Shown here: piece after piece, positions 26,313 to 34,535 of the stretch
Layout: every line of letters begins with the position of its first letter
How positions within the stretch are numbered: position 1 is the stretch's first letter
DNA from: Pseudarthrobacter sp. IC2-21
GTDB lineage: Bacteria > Actinomycetota > Actinomycetes > Actinomycetales > Micrococcaceae
Assembly: GCF_034048115.1 (NCBI RefSeq)
Contig: NZ_CP139145.1
Span: forward strand, 4,201,010 to 4,265,009
DNA: 64,000 bases
Reading direction: 5' to 3'
Notes under the pieces: generated by a model
What the model was told of the DNA's origin: nothing
The model's input: the letters and a program-made list of their open reading frames with translations, nothing else
Database searches by the model: none
Made by a program: the position numbers and the translations under genes

Positions 26313-26415
26313 GACGCTCTCTCACTTAATGCGCTTAATTGACCGACGCTCTCTCACTTTCTTCAGGAAAGTGAGAGAGCGTCGGTCCGAAAACCGCATT
26401 AAGTGAGAGAGCGTC
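26313..26415. repeat. Nested double palindrome built on GACGCTCTCTCACTT
   Basis: Two perfect 21-base inverted repeats are nested. The outer arms are 26313-26333 and 26395-26415; the inner arms are 26341-26361 and 26367-26387 with a five-base loop. All four arms contain GACGCTCTCTCACTT or its complement. The inner arms end in TTC/GAA and the outer in AATGCG/CGCATT. It lies between the ABC-F stop and the MFS start. It could act as terminator, mRNA stabiliser or REP-like mobile unit. Confidence 0.9.
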
Positions 26416-26485
26416 CCGGGGGGCGGGGCCGGGGCGGGCGTTGCGGGCGTCCCTGGGGTGGGGCCGACGGCGGAGGGCCGGAGGG

Positions 26486-28168
26486 TCAGCGGGCGCGCTC
26501 GACCCGCTTTTCGTCCCAGACCGGCTCGGCGGATTCGTAGACCTTGCCGTCGGAACCAAACACCAGGAAGCGGTCGAAAGTGCGAGCGAACCAGCGATCG
26601 TGCGTCACGGCCAGGACGGTCCCCTCGAAGTGGTCAATGGCCTTCTCCAGCGCCTCGGCCGAGTGCAGGTCCAGGTTGTCCGTGGGTTCGTCCAGCAGCA
26701 ACAACGTGGCTCCCGAGAGCTGCAGCAGCAGGATCTGGAACCGCGCCTGCTGGCCACCGGAGAGGGACTCGTACTTCTGCTCCGACTGCCCGGCCAGGCC
26801 GTATCCGTCCAGCGCACCGGCAGCAGCCTCACGGCCGAGCCCGGAGCGGTGTTCGTCGCCGCGGTGCAGGATTTCCAGCAGGGTTTTGCCGAGCAGGTCC
26901 GGCCGGACGTGGGTCTGGGCGAAGAAACCGGGCCGGATGCGGGCGCCGAGTTTCACGGTGCCCTCGTGGGGCACTTCGGCGATGTCGACGTCGGAAACGG
27001 GCAGATGCTCACGCTCCGGGTCGGTCCCGCCGGTGGCGAGCAGCCGCAGGAAGTGGCTCTTGCCTGACCCGTTGGAGCCGAGGACGCCAACGCGGTCGCC
27101 GAACCAGACCTCCGTGGAGAACGGTTTCATCAGCCCGGTGAGTTCAAGCTGCTCCGCCACGATGGCGCGCTTGGCGGTGCGGCCGCCCTTGAGCCGCATC
27201 TGCACGTTTTGTTCGATAGGCAGCGCCTCGGGCGGCCCCACTTCCAGGAATTTGGCCAGTCGGGTTTGCGCTGCGTGGTACCGGTTGGCCATGTCGGAGC
27301 GGAAAGCAGCCTTGTTTTTGTACATGTTGACGAGTTCCTTGAGCTTGACGTGCTCCTCGTCCCAGCGTTTGCGCAGCTCTTCGAAGCGCGCGTTCCGGTC
27401 GGCGCGGGCGTCCACGTAGGAGCCGAAGCCGCCGCCGTGGACCCACGCGCCGGCACCGTTGATCCCCGGTTCGAGGGTCACGATCCGGCCGGCGGCGTTG
27501 TTGAGCAGTTCGCGGTCGTGGCTGATGAAGAAGACCGTCTTCTTGGACTCGTTCAGCTTGTCCTCGAGCCAGCGCTTGCCGGGCACGTCGAGGTAGTTGT
27601 CCGGTTCGTCCAGGAGCAGGAGGTCGTCAGGACCGGCGAACAGTGCCTCGAGGACCAGACGCTTCTGCTCACCGCCGGAAAGGCTCGACGCCGGGCGGTG
27701 CTGGGCGCGGTCGAAGGGGAGTCCCAGCGCGGCCATGCACACCTCGTCCCAGACGGTTTCGACGTCGTAGCCGCCAGCGTCACCCCAGTCCACAACAGCC
27801 TGGGCGTACCGCATCTGGGAGGGCTCGTCGTCGAGCTCCACCATGGCGAGCTCAGCCTCGTCCACCTCGCGGGCGGCGGCCGCCAGGGCGGGCGGTGCAG
27901 CCGATACCAGCAGGTCCCGGACGGTGGAATCGTCCCGGACCTGGCCCACGAACTGGCGCATGATGCCCATGTTTCCAGAGCGTCCAATAACCCCTTCGTC
28001 CGGGACAAGATCGCCTGAGATGATCCGGAACAGCGTGGTCTTGCCGGTGCCGTTGGGCCCGATCAGCGCAGTTTTGGTGCCGTCCGGGACCTTGAAGGTC
28101 ACGCCGTTCAGGAGTTGGGTGCCGTCGGAAAGGAAGTAGTCGATGCCGGAAACGTCAATATGAGCCAC
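26486..28168 (-). CDS. ABC-F family ATPase (ribosome-associated type)
   Basis: 560 residues with two ABC cassettes on one chain and no membrane segment. The first has G-P-N-G-T-G-K-T-T and L-S-G-G-E-Q-K-R-L, the second G-S-N-G-S-G-K-S-H and L-S-G-G-Q-Q-A-R-F; Walker B is L-L-L-L-D-E-P in both. The linker between them (about 245-330) is long, charged and predicted helical, as in ABC-F proteins that reach into the ribosomal E/P site. Family members act in translation control or antibiotic protection; the subgroup cannot be told here. It ends upstream of the nested palindrome, which may terminate its transcript. Confidence 0.9.
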   Translation of the reverse strand: MAHIDVSGIDYFLSDGTQLLNGVTFKVPDGTKTALIGPNGTGKTTLFRIISGDLVPDEGVIGRSGNMGIMRQFVGQVRDDSTVRDLLVSAAPPALAAAAREVDEAELAMVELDDEPSQMRYAQAVVDWGDAGGYDVETVWDEVCMAALGLPFDRAQHRPASSLSGGEQKRLVLEALFAGPDDLLLLDEPDNYLDVPGKRWLEDKLNESKKTVFFISHDRELLNNAAGRIVTLEPGINGAGAWVHGGGFGSYVDARADRNARFEELRKRWDEEHVKLKELVNMYKNKAAFRSDMANRYHAAQTRLAKFLEVGPPEALPIEQNVQMRLKGGRTAKRAIVAEQLELTGLMKPFSTEVWFGDRVGVLGSNGSGKSHFLRLLATGGTDPEREHLPVSDVDIAEVPHEGTVKLGARIRPGFFAQTHVRPDLLGKTLLEILHRGDEHRSGLGREAAAGALDGYGLAGQSEQKYESLSGGQQARFQILLLQLSGATLLLLDEPTDNLDLHSAEALEKAIDHFEGTVLAVTHDRWFARTFDRFLVFGSDGKVYESAEPVWDEKRVERAR

Positions 28169-28202
28169 GTGCTCAATCTTCCCATGCCGGCCCGGTACTG
28201 GG

Positions 28203-30188
28203 TCAGCCGGCTGTGGTCAGGAACTGTTTGAGCAGCGGCCCGGACGTGGTCGCGCCCAACCCGCCGTCTTCGACAAACACGGCCACAGCGAGGTCGCCGT
28301 GGACGGCCACAATCCAGGCGTGCGTCTTGGGCGGTGTTTCCTTGCCGTACTCCGCGGTGCCGGTCTTGGCGCCCACCGGGGCTCCGGGCACGCTGGCCAG
28401 GAAACCGGCGTGGCCGGAGGTCACCACTGCGCGCATCATGTCGGAGAGTGCCGCGGCTTCCTCGGCTGTGATCGGTTTGCCTGATGCCTGCGCCGGGGCC
28501 TCGGGCGTGATGCTCGACGACGGCGACGCTGCTTCCGCTGTCGGTTCACCGGGGGTGCCTCCCGCGGCGCCGGCGTCCGGGTTCAGGACCAGCTGCGGTG
28601 AAACGGGGGAGCCCTTGGCTACGGAACCCGCCATCATGGCCGCAGCCAGCGGGGACATCAGCACCTTGCCCTGGCCGATCATGGACGCCGCGTGTTCGGT
28701 GCCGCCTGCCTCGCCGGGAACGGAACCCAGGAACGCCGCGGCACCCAACTTCGGGGCTTCGACGGCCACACCCATGGCCACCGCGGCCGCCTCAAGCTGG
28801 GCTTGCGTGACTTTGTCCCGCGCTGCGATGAACGCCGTGTTGCAGGAGTGGGCGAAGGCATCGCGGAGGGTTACCGATCCGAGCGAACTTTCCGGGTAGC
28901 CTTCCGAGTTTTTGAAGGTGCGGCCGTCCACCTCGAGGGTGGGGGTGCACTCCACCTTTGAATCGGGTGTCAGTCCGTTACGGAACATTGCCAGCGAATC
29001 GACCATCTTGAAGATCGAGCCGGGTGCGTACTGGCCCAGCATCGCGGTGTTATACCCATTGCTTCCCGGCCCCGAAGCGGCCGCCAGGACCGCGCCTGAG
29101 GAGGGTCGGAGTGCCACGATGGCCGAGGCCGGCCCCACGCCGGCCAACGTGCTCTCCGCCAGGGCCTGGAGGGTGGGGTCGAGGGTGGTCTTCAGCGGCG
29201 TGCCCGGCTTGGGTGCGGTTTGGAACACCACGCGGCGGGGATCAGTGCCCGCGGCGTTGATCTGTTCGCGGGTGAGGTCTGCCCTGTGTGCACGGACCAC
29301 CACGGCGTCGGTTCCGCGGAGCTGGGCGTCGTATTGTTGCTGGAGCCCGCCGATGCCCGTCACGTCGCCCGCGCTCAGCGCCCCGGCCGAGGCTTCAATC
29401 TGTTCTGCACTGGCCTCGCCCACGGAACCGAGGACTGCCCGTGCGAAGCTACGGCTCGGAGCCAGCGGCTGGCTTTCCTTGATGGCCCGGCCACCGGGGA
29501 TCGCCGCGATCTGCTCGTCGGTTATGTTGCGGCCTTCTTCACGCAGGGTGATGGCCGGGACAAAGGCCTGGGCGCCGGCCGCCGAAACCTGCTGTGTGTA
29601 GGCTGCGGCATCCACACCCACCAGTTCCGCCAACTTGGTGGCGGACGCGGCCGGATCTGCCGCGCCGAGCAGTGGTTTGTCGATGCCGACTTTGACCACC
29701 GGGCGGTATGTAACCAGCTTCGCGTCGCCGGCGCCGAGGATGTCTGCCCGCGGAGGCGACTGCGTGCCCTTGGTGAGGATCTCACCCTCAGCGAGCTCCG
29801 GGACCAGCGATGACGGGTTCCATGCGGTGAGCCACTTGTCCCCGGACTTCTTAAACTCAGCGTAGGTGGTGTACTTCCACTCGCCTGAGCCGATCTTCCA
29901 GGTGTAGTTGAGCGGAACGGTGGCGGTGTTGCCCTCGAGTGACAGTTCCCCGGTTTCCACGGCGGGCCTGTCCGGGTCAAGAGATTTGAAGATGTCCTGA
30001 ACCTGCTGCTTGGCCACGCCGGAGTCTTTGCCGTCAAAGGCGACGGGGCTGACGTCGAGCACGGACACCGCGGCCGCGAACTGTTTGGCCGCGGCCACGG
30101 CACCCCCTCTGCCGTCGTCGCAGGACACCAGGGAGGCGCCGAGAATGAGACCAGCTATGGCAAGTGAAAGTTTCTTTGAGTTCCCCAC
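28203..30188 (-). CDS. Penicillin-binding transpeptidase lipoprotein with MecA-N/NTF2-like domain
   Basis: About 661 residues from GTG 30188; the frame is open to 30260, but the lipoprotein signal K-K-L-S-L-A-I-A-G-L-I-L-G-A-S-L-V-S-C starts right after this GTG. Cys23 is the likely lipid attachment site. An NTF2-like domain (about 35-150) and a dimerisation-type region precede the transpeptidase, which has the S-x-x-K motif in P-G-S-I-F-K, S-x-N in H-S-C-N-T and K-T-G in V-G-A-K-T-G-T-A. It is thus a class B PBP of the PBP2a-like layout that cross-links peptidoglycan outside the membrane. A Pro/Ala/Ser-rich insertion lies before the K-T-G motif. Low beta-lactam affinity is possible but not shown. 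Confidence 0.9.
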   Translation of the reverse strand: MGNSKKLSLAIAGLILGASLVSCDDGRGGAVAAAKQFAAAVSVLDVSPVAFDGKDSGVAKQQVQDIFKSLDPDRPAVETGELSLEGNTATVPLNYTWKIGSGEWKYTTYAEFKKSGDKWLTAWNPSSLVPELAEGEILTKGTQSPPRADILGAGDAKLVTYRPVVKVGIDKPLLGAADPAASATKLAELVGVDAAAYTQQVSAAGAQAFVPAITLREEGRNITDEQIAAIPGGRAIKESQPLAPSRSFARAVLGSVGEASAEQIEASAGALSAGDVTGIGGLQQQYDAQLRGTDAVVVRAHRADLTREQINAAGTDPRRVVFQTAPKPGTPLKTTLDPTLQALAESTLAGVGPASAIVALRPSSGAVLAAASGPGSNGYNTAMLGQYAPGSIFKMVDSLAMFRNGLTPDSKVECTPTLEVDGRTFKNSEGYPESSLGSVTLRDAFAHSCNTAFIAARDKVTQAQLEAAAVAMGVAVEAPKLGAAAFLGSVPGEAGGTEHAASMIGQGKVLMSPLAAAMMAGSVAKGSPVSPQLVLNPDAGAAGGTPGEPTAEAASPSSSITPEAPAQASGKPITAEEAAALSDMMRAVVTSGHAGFLASVPGAPVGAKTGTAEYGKETPPKTHAWIVAVHGDLAVAVFVEDGGLGATTSGPLLKQFLTTAG

Positions 30189-30272
30189 GGCGTTATTATG
30201 CCCCGTTTTGTCATGGGGTTGACCATCCGCGATACATCCCTGCGGAAGCCCGTTCACCACGCCAGGCCCGAA

Positions 30273-31718
30273 CTACGGCTGAAGCCCGAGCGGCGGCACG
30301 TCAAGGCCGAATATGTCCTTTAGTGCATGTTTAGCAGCGAAGAATCCCGGCATCCCTGTGACGCCCGGGCCCGGCGGCGTGGAGGACGAGCACAAATACA
30401 CTCCCCGCAGGGGTGTCCGCCAGGGAATTGGGGACACAACGGGCCTTTGAAGAAGCCCGCGAACGTCCATGATGCCCGCGCTGAAGTCCCCGCCGATGTA
30501 GTTCCGGTTGTAACTTGCCAGTTCGGCCGCCGTGGTCACGTGGGTTTGCACCACCACGTCCCGGAACCCTGGCGCGAAACGTTCAATTTGGTTGGTCACC
30601 GCCTCGCCCATATCCCGCGTGGAGCCTGCGGGGACGTGGCAATAGGCCCACAGAATGTGGCGCCCTGCGGGGGCCCGGCTGCTGTCGAACCGGGAGGGCT
30701 GCGCCGCCAGGACGTAGGGACGCTCAGGATGCTTCCCCGCGGAAACCTCGTTCTCGGCCCGAGACATTTCCTTCCGCGTGCCGCCTACATGCACTGTGCC
30801 GGCGTCAGCCAGCTCGGCAGCAGCCCACGGAACCGGCCCGGACAGGATGTAATCCACCTTGCAGGAACCATTCCCGTAGCGGAATGCCTCGAGGGAGCGC
30901 CGGTATTTTGCGGGCATGCTCTCCCCGGCAATCTCAAGCAGTCCCCGGGGTGCAACGTCCAGCAGGACTGCACGCGCCCCACCGAGTTGCCGGAGGCTAT
31001 CGATGGGTTCCCCGGTACGGATTACACCACCGTGGGCCCGGATGTCCGCCGCGAGGGCCTCGGCAATAGCAGCCGAACCCCCTTGGGGAATGGGCCATCC
31101 CTGCGCATGGGCCAGAGCGGTGAGCATCAGGCCCGCCCCCGCCGCCGCCAATGACGGCAGATGCGAAACAGCGTGTGCCGCAACACCACTCAGCAGGGCC
31201 GGCGCCAGTTCCTCCCGGAAGCGGGCGTTCCACAGCGGAGTCCCCTGTTCGAATGTCCGCAGCCCAAAGAGTGCAGCCGCCACTGGATCCCTCGGGATCC
31301 TCAGTAACTGGTGCTGGGTGGCGTCCATGACGCCGTCGATGCGGCTCACCAGGGGAGCGAGCAGCTTCCCGTACGCCGCGCCGTCGCGGCCGAGTGCCTC
31401 GACGGTGCGCTCCAGCGAGTGATAGCCGAGCGCAGCCCTCCCGCCATCGAGCGGTGAACCGAACCCGAGCTCCGGAACCACCAGCTTGATCCTGCGCTCC
31501 AGTTCGAAATCGCGGAAGAAGGTGGATGCCAGGGCCATGGGATGCACCGCCGAGCAAATGTCATGCAGGTGGCCCGGTTGCATCAGTTCGGTGGTGCGGG
31601 TACCTCCGCCGATCGTCCCCGCAGCTTCCAGGACTTCTACTGACAGCCCGGCCCGGGCCATCACTGCGGCTGCGGCGAGTCCGTTGGGACCGGAACCTAC
31701 GACGGCGACATCAGCCAT
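30273..31718 (-). CDS. FAD-dependent oxidoreductase, phytoene-desaturase-like
   Basis: 481 residues. The N-terminal dinucleotide-binding motif is V-A-V-V-G-S-G-P-N-G-L-A-A-A followed by V-E-V-L-E-A-A-G-T-I-G-G-G-T-R, the pattern of phytoene dehydrogenase and amine-oxidase-like flavoproteins. The C-terminal motif G-V-Y-L-C-S-S-S-T-P-P-G-P-G-V-T-G-M-P-G closes the FAD site. Proteins of this subgroup are commonly annotated NAD(P)/FAD-dependent oxidoreductase; no carotenoid genes are nearby, so the substrate is open. The start overlaps the end of the GT87 gene by eight bases, so the two are probably translated together. Confidence 0.87.
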   Translation of the reverse strand: MADVAVVGSGPNGLAAAAVMARAGLSVEVLEAAGTIGGGTRTTELMQPGHLHDICSAVHPMALASTFFRDFELERRIKLVVPELGFGSPLDGGRAALGYHSLERTVEALGRDGAAYGKLLAPLVSRIDGVMDATQHQLLRIPRDPVAAALFGLRTFEQGTPLWNARFREELAPALLSGVAAHAVSHLPSLAAAGAGLMLTALAHAQGWPIPQGGSAAIAEALAADIRAHGGVIRTGEPIDSLRQLGGARAVLLDVAPRGLLEIAGESMPAKYRRSLEAFRYGNGSCKVDYILSGPVPWAAAELADAGTVHVGGTRKEMSRAENEVSAGKHPERPYVLAAQPSRFDSSRAPAGRHILWAYCHVPAGSTRDMGEAVTNQIERFAPGFRDVVVQTHVTTAAELASYNRNYIGGDFSAGIMDVRGLLQRPVVSPIPWRTPLRGVYLCSSSTPPGPGVTGMPGFFAAKHALKDIFGLDVPPLGLQP

Positions 31719-33177
31719 GGTGCTTCGCCCTTCCGGTGAGGATTGCTTTCGAGGGATTCAGGGGAGTAAGGCGCAACCGGTCCGGCAACCCGTTGAACGG
31801 ACCTCCATGCGGGTCATCGAGATGGTGCCTGCGCACAGGATCGTAGTTCGGATCATAGATGTCCCAAACCACCCGACCCATCAAATATGCAGTTACGAGC
31901 ATATGTGCTGCCACCGCCAGAACGTAGTAGGGCATGTCAATGTTGTGTTGCGTGGGACCTTGACTCGAAACCTGTGCGAGGTACATCCACACCGCAGCCC
32001 AATAGAGGCCTTCGATCCCCTGCCACACCAGAAAGTCGCGCCACCGCGGCCTGGCCAGCGCCACCAGCGGAATGAGCCAGAGCACGAACTGCGGGGAGTA
32101 CACCTTGTTTGTCAGAATGAGGGCGCCCACCAGCAGGAACGCGAGCTGCGCCAGCCGCGGGCGCCGGGGAGCCGTCAGGGCAATGTAGGCGACAGCTGCG
32201 CAGGCCAGCAGGAAGAGGGCCAGGGCCAGAACGTTGACGGCACCCGGGTCAAGAACGGGCCAGCGCAGGCGGCGTGCCGCCAGATTGTAGGCAAACCACG
32301 CCGAGCCGTAGCCCGCCTCCCGGGACACCGGGAATCCGAGAGAGTACGTCCAGCCGGCGGGATTGGCCAGCGCAACGGGAATGTTGACCGTCACCCAGGC
32401 GGCCGCGGCTGTTCCCGCGGTCAGAAAGAATGCCCTGAGCCGGCCGGTGCGGAGGGAGAGCAGGAAGACGGCGGCCAGAACCAGGGCGGCGTAGGGCTTG
32501 GCTGCTGCGGCGAGCCCGATCAGCACGCCGGCCAGCACCAGCCGTTCCCGCGCGAAACACAGCATCCCTACAGCAAGCAGGCCTGTCGCCCACAGGTCCC
32601 AGCTAACGGTTCCGGCGAGCACAATGCCCGGCGCGAGCGCCACCATGGCCGCATCCCAAGGGCGCCGTTGTGACAGTCGGGCCGTGGCCAGGACTGCAAC
32701 GATCCACAGGGCTGCTATCAGGGCGGCATTAACGTCAAAATAGCCGAGGGTGCGGCTATCAGTGACACCTTGACCGGGGATGAGCCAGGCGGTGACGGCG
32801 GCAATAAAACCGGTGAGGACCGGATACTCGAAGAGATGGCCCGGGCTGAGGAAGGCGAACGGGTCCTCTCCGAGGGACCGGTTCCGGAAGAGGTCGGGGA
32901 AATCCGAATAGCAGGTGGAATAGAACTGGCCCGGGCTCTGCCAGCCGTTGACACGGCAGTAGCCCTTGATCACCAGAGCGCACAGAGCGGCCAGCACTGT
33001 CAGGATGATCAGGACCCGTTCCACGGTAAACACCCCGGGGGAGACGATGCCGGGCGCCGACCGGGCGCCCATGGGCCCGCCAATCAGTTCCGTGAAGTTC
33101 TTCAGCAACAGGTCACTGCGGCTGGGAACAACCAGGCGGGCACGCTGTGGGCGCGCCGGCGGCTTCGTCTCCTGCAT
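31711..33177 (-). CDS. GT87/DUF2029-family integral membrane glycosyltransferase
   Basis: 488 residues. After an N-terminal basic region of about 50 residues come ten or more hydrophobic segments. The first outer loop has Y-S-D-F-P-D-L-F with acidic residues, and A-A-A-K-P-Y-A-A-L-V and N-K-V-Y-S-P-Q-F are typical of the GT87/DUF2029 family, which includes mycobacterial polyprenyl-phosphate-dependent mannosyl- and arabinosyl-type transferases. The sequence G-P-F-N-G-L-P lies near the basic C-terminal tail. In other actinobacteria such genes lie beside penicillin-binding protein genes, as here (PBP two genes downstream), so a cell-envelope role is likely. Confidence 0.8.
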   Translation of the reverse strand: MQETKPPARPQRARLVVPSRSDLLLKNFTELIGGPMGARSAPGIVSPGVFTVERVLIILTVLAALCALVIKGYCRVNGWQSPGQFYSTCYSDFPDLFRNRSLGEDPFAFLSPGHLFEYPVLTGFIAAVTAWLIPGQGVTDSRTLGYFDVNAALIAALWIVAVLATARLSQRRPWDAAMVALAPGIVLAGTVSWDLWATGLLAVGMLCFARERLVLAGVLIGLAAAAKPYAALVLAAVFLLSLRTGRLRAFFLTAGTAAAAWVTVNIPVALANPAGWTYSLGFPVSREAGYGSAWFAYNLAARRLRWPVLDPGAVNVLALALFLLACAAVAYIALTAPRRPRLAQLAFLLVGALILTNKVYSPQFVLWLIPLVALARPRWRDFLVWQGIEGLYWAAVWMYLAQVSSQGPTQHNIDMPYYVLAVAAHMLVTAYLMGRVVWDIYDPNYDPVRRHHLDDPHGGPFNGLPDRLRLTPLNPSKAILTGRAKHHG

Positions 33178-33239
33178 GCCCCTGAGCTTACCGGGACAGG
33201 GCCCGTGCGGGCGGGTGCCGTTTTGCTTCGGCCCCCGCC

Positions 33240-33383
33240 TCAGCGCAGCCCGGCCGTCTGCTGGTGCACCAGCGCGTAGGCATCTTCCCGGTGTTGGTTC
33301 AACAGTTCAACATTGAATTCGCGGCGCCCGGTTCGGACTGGGAAGCGAAGCAGAAACAACGCCTTTTTGATCTTTTTTATCAA
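33240..33383 (-). CDS. Unrecognised 47-residue basic protein with a strong ribosome-binding site
   Basis: The TTG at 33383 is preceded by AAAGGAGGT (33391-33399), a near-perfect Shine-Dalgarno sequence. The product starts L-I-K-K-I-K-K-A-L-F-L-L-R-F-P-V-R, basic and amphipathic, and continues F-N-V-E-L-L-N-Q-H-R-E-D-A-Y-A-L-V-H-Q. Codon use is plausible for a real gene. I do not recognise the family. It lies between the 31-codon ORF (33781-33686) and the GT87 gene on the same strand, so the two small ORFs may share a transcript. Function unknown; a longer ORF from 33431 has no comparable start signal. Confidence 0.5.
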   Translation of the reverse strand: MIKKIKKALFLLRFPVRTGRREFNVELLNQHREDAYALVHQQTAGLR

Positions 33384-33685
33384 AGCACTCACCTCCTTTC
33401 CGGGGGAAATGGGCATGGCAATTAGCGCCAATGAGGCTCGCTTCAGTATTGGCGGTAATGAGGCACAGGAATGCCCGGGCTAATTAGCGGATCGCAAATG
33501 CGAATGTTCGGGTGAAATGACGGCAGACGGCAGGCGGCTGTGAAAGGAACGACACCAGGTGTTTTGCTGTCACCGCCGGCCCGGCAGTAAAGGGAGTCCC
33601 GGTAAACGGAGTCCTGGCAGTAAGAGAGCGCCGAGGCGGGTGGTATCCAGGTCCCGAACTGCCGCCATGCGGCGGTCAGGCGGGG
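33384..33685 (-). other. Structured spacer between two small ORFs
   Basis: About 300 bases with no convincing gene. It contains an inverted repeat CGCCAAT/ATTGGCG with a 15-base loop (about 33427-33455) enclosed by GGGCAT/ATGCCC, and two short direct repeats (AATGAGGC, twice within 35 bases). Around 33585-33625 there are repeated GGCAGTAA/GGTAAA units with an AGGGAGTCC or CGGAGTCCT core. It may be an untranslated leader or a structured RNA segment. Confidence 0.35.
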
Positions 33686-33781
33686 CTAGGAGGCAACGAC
33701 TCCAGAAAAACGGCGCGCAGCAGCAGCGAAGGCCGGGGTGGCGGTGATGGTCATCTTCCATCCGCTAGTCAAAGTAATCAT
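33686..33781 (-). CDS. Unrecognised 31-residue peptide with a strong ribosome-binding site
   Basis: ATG 33781 is preceded by AAAAGGAGG nine bases upstream (33791-33799), the best type of Shine-Dalgarno site. The peptide begins M-I-T-L-T-S-G-W-K-M-T-I-T-A-T and ends F-S-G-V-V-A-S, with an Ala-rich middle (F-A-A-A-A-R-R). Upstream in the leader is an inverted repeat CCGTTGC/GCAACGG (33808-33838), and TAGGGT preceded by TTAACT with an 18-base gap could be a promoter near 33885-33915. It could be a regulatory leader peptide, a small membrane-active peptide or a toxin-like peptide; I cannot choose. Confidence 0.45.
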   Translation of the reverse strand: MITLTSGWKMTITATPAFAAAARRFSGVVAS

Positions 33782-33950
33782 TTCTCCCAACCTCCTTTTC
33801 TGTCAGCCGTTGCTCCAGCAGACTGGCCTGGCAACGGGCGCCGTGCCCCGGCGGAATCGCTCTGGGGCTGAAAATAAAAATACCCTACCTTCGTCGCTGT
33901 CCGCCAGTTAATTCCGGAAAGATTCTAAATAAATTTCAGGAAAGGCCTGG

Positions 33951-34535
33951 TTAGAGTCCCCAGCGCACAATAGCTGGTGTCTTTTTGTCCCATCCAAGGG
34001 TGCACACTTTGGCCGTGCCCAGAATAAAGTGGCGGCCTTCGGTGGGGGCCAATTCAAGCCAGCGCGCCGTGAGGATCCGGGAGAAATGTCCGTGGGCCAC
34101 AATCAGCACGTTGTCGAGTCCGGATTCCAGCACGCGGGCAACAATCTTGTCCGCGCGGGCCGCCACCTCGTCCAGGGATTCTCCGTTGGGCACGCCGTGG
34201 GTCCAGATGAGGTAATCCGGGTTGTCCTTTCGGATGAGGTCCGAGCTGATGCCCTCGTAGTCCCCGTAGTTCCATTCCACCGCGAGCGGCTCGTGCTGCG
34301 CATCGGGGAAGCCGGCAAGTTCAGCCGTGCGCCTTGCCCGGCGCAGCGGTGACGTCAGGACGAGGTCGAAGTCCACCTGGTCCAGGATTTTCCGGGCTTC
34401 CACGGCCTGCTGCTCGCCTTCGACCGTCAAGGGGAGGTCGGTGAGCCCGGTGTATTGCCCGCTTTTTGACCATTCCGTCTCGCCGTGGCGCAGGATCCAA
34501 AGCTGGGGGCGGGGCGCGGTGTTCGGGTCAGTCAT
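33951..34535 (-). CDS. Histidine phosphatase family protein (phosphoglycerate-mutase-like)
   Basis: 194 residues. The N-terminal phosphohistidine motif is W-I-L-R-H-G-E-T-E-W, the second Arg is in S-P-L-R-R-A-R-R-T-A-E, and the second catalytic His is in I-V-A-H-G-H-F-S-R-I. The sequence E-W-N-Y-G-D-Y-E-G-I is typical of the branch that includes acid phosphatases and broad-specificity PhoE-like enzymes. The start overlaps the stop of the CCA-enzyme gene as ATGA. Small-molecule phosphatase is the safest call. Confidence 0.92.
   Translation of the reverse strand: MTDPNTAPRPQLWILRHGETEWSKSGQYTGLTDLPLTVEGEQQAVEARKILDQVDFDLVLTSPLRRARRTAELAGFPDAQHEPLAVEWNYGDYEGISSDLIRKDNPDYLIWTHGVPNGESLDEVAARADKIVARVLESGLDNVLIVAHGHFSRILTARWLELAPTEGRHFILGTAKVCTLGWDKKTPAIVRWGL

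Noticed and set aside
24698..26329. 543-codon plus-strand ORF opposite the MFS and PAP2-DAGK genes
   Set aside because: It spans two genes with clear families on the other strand and has no domain; GC-driven open frame.
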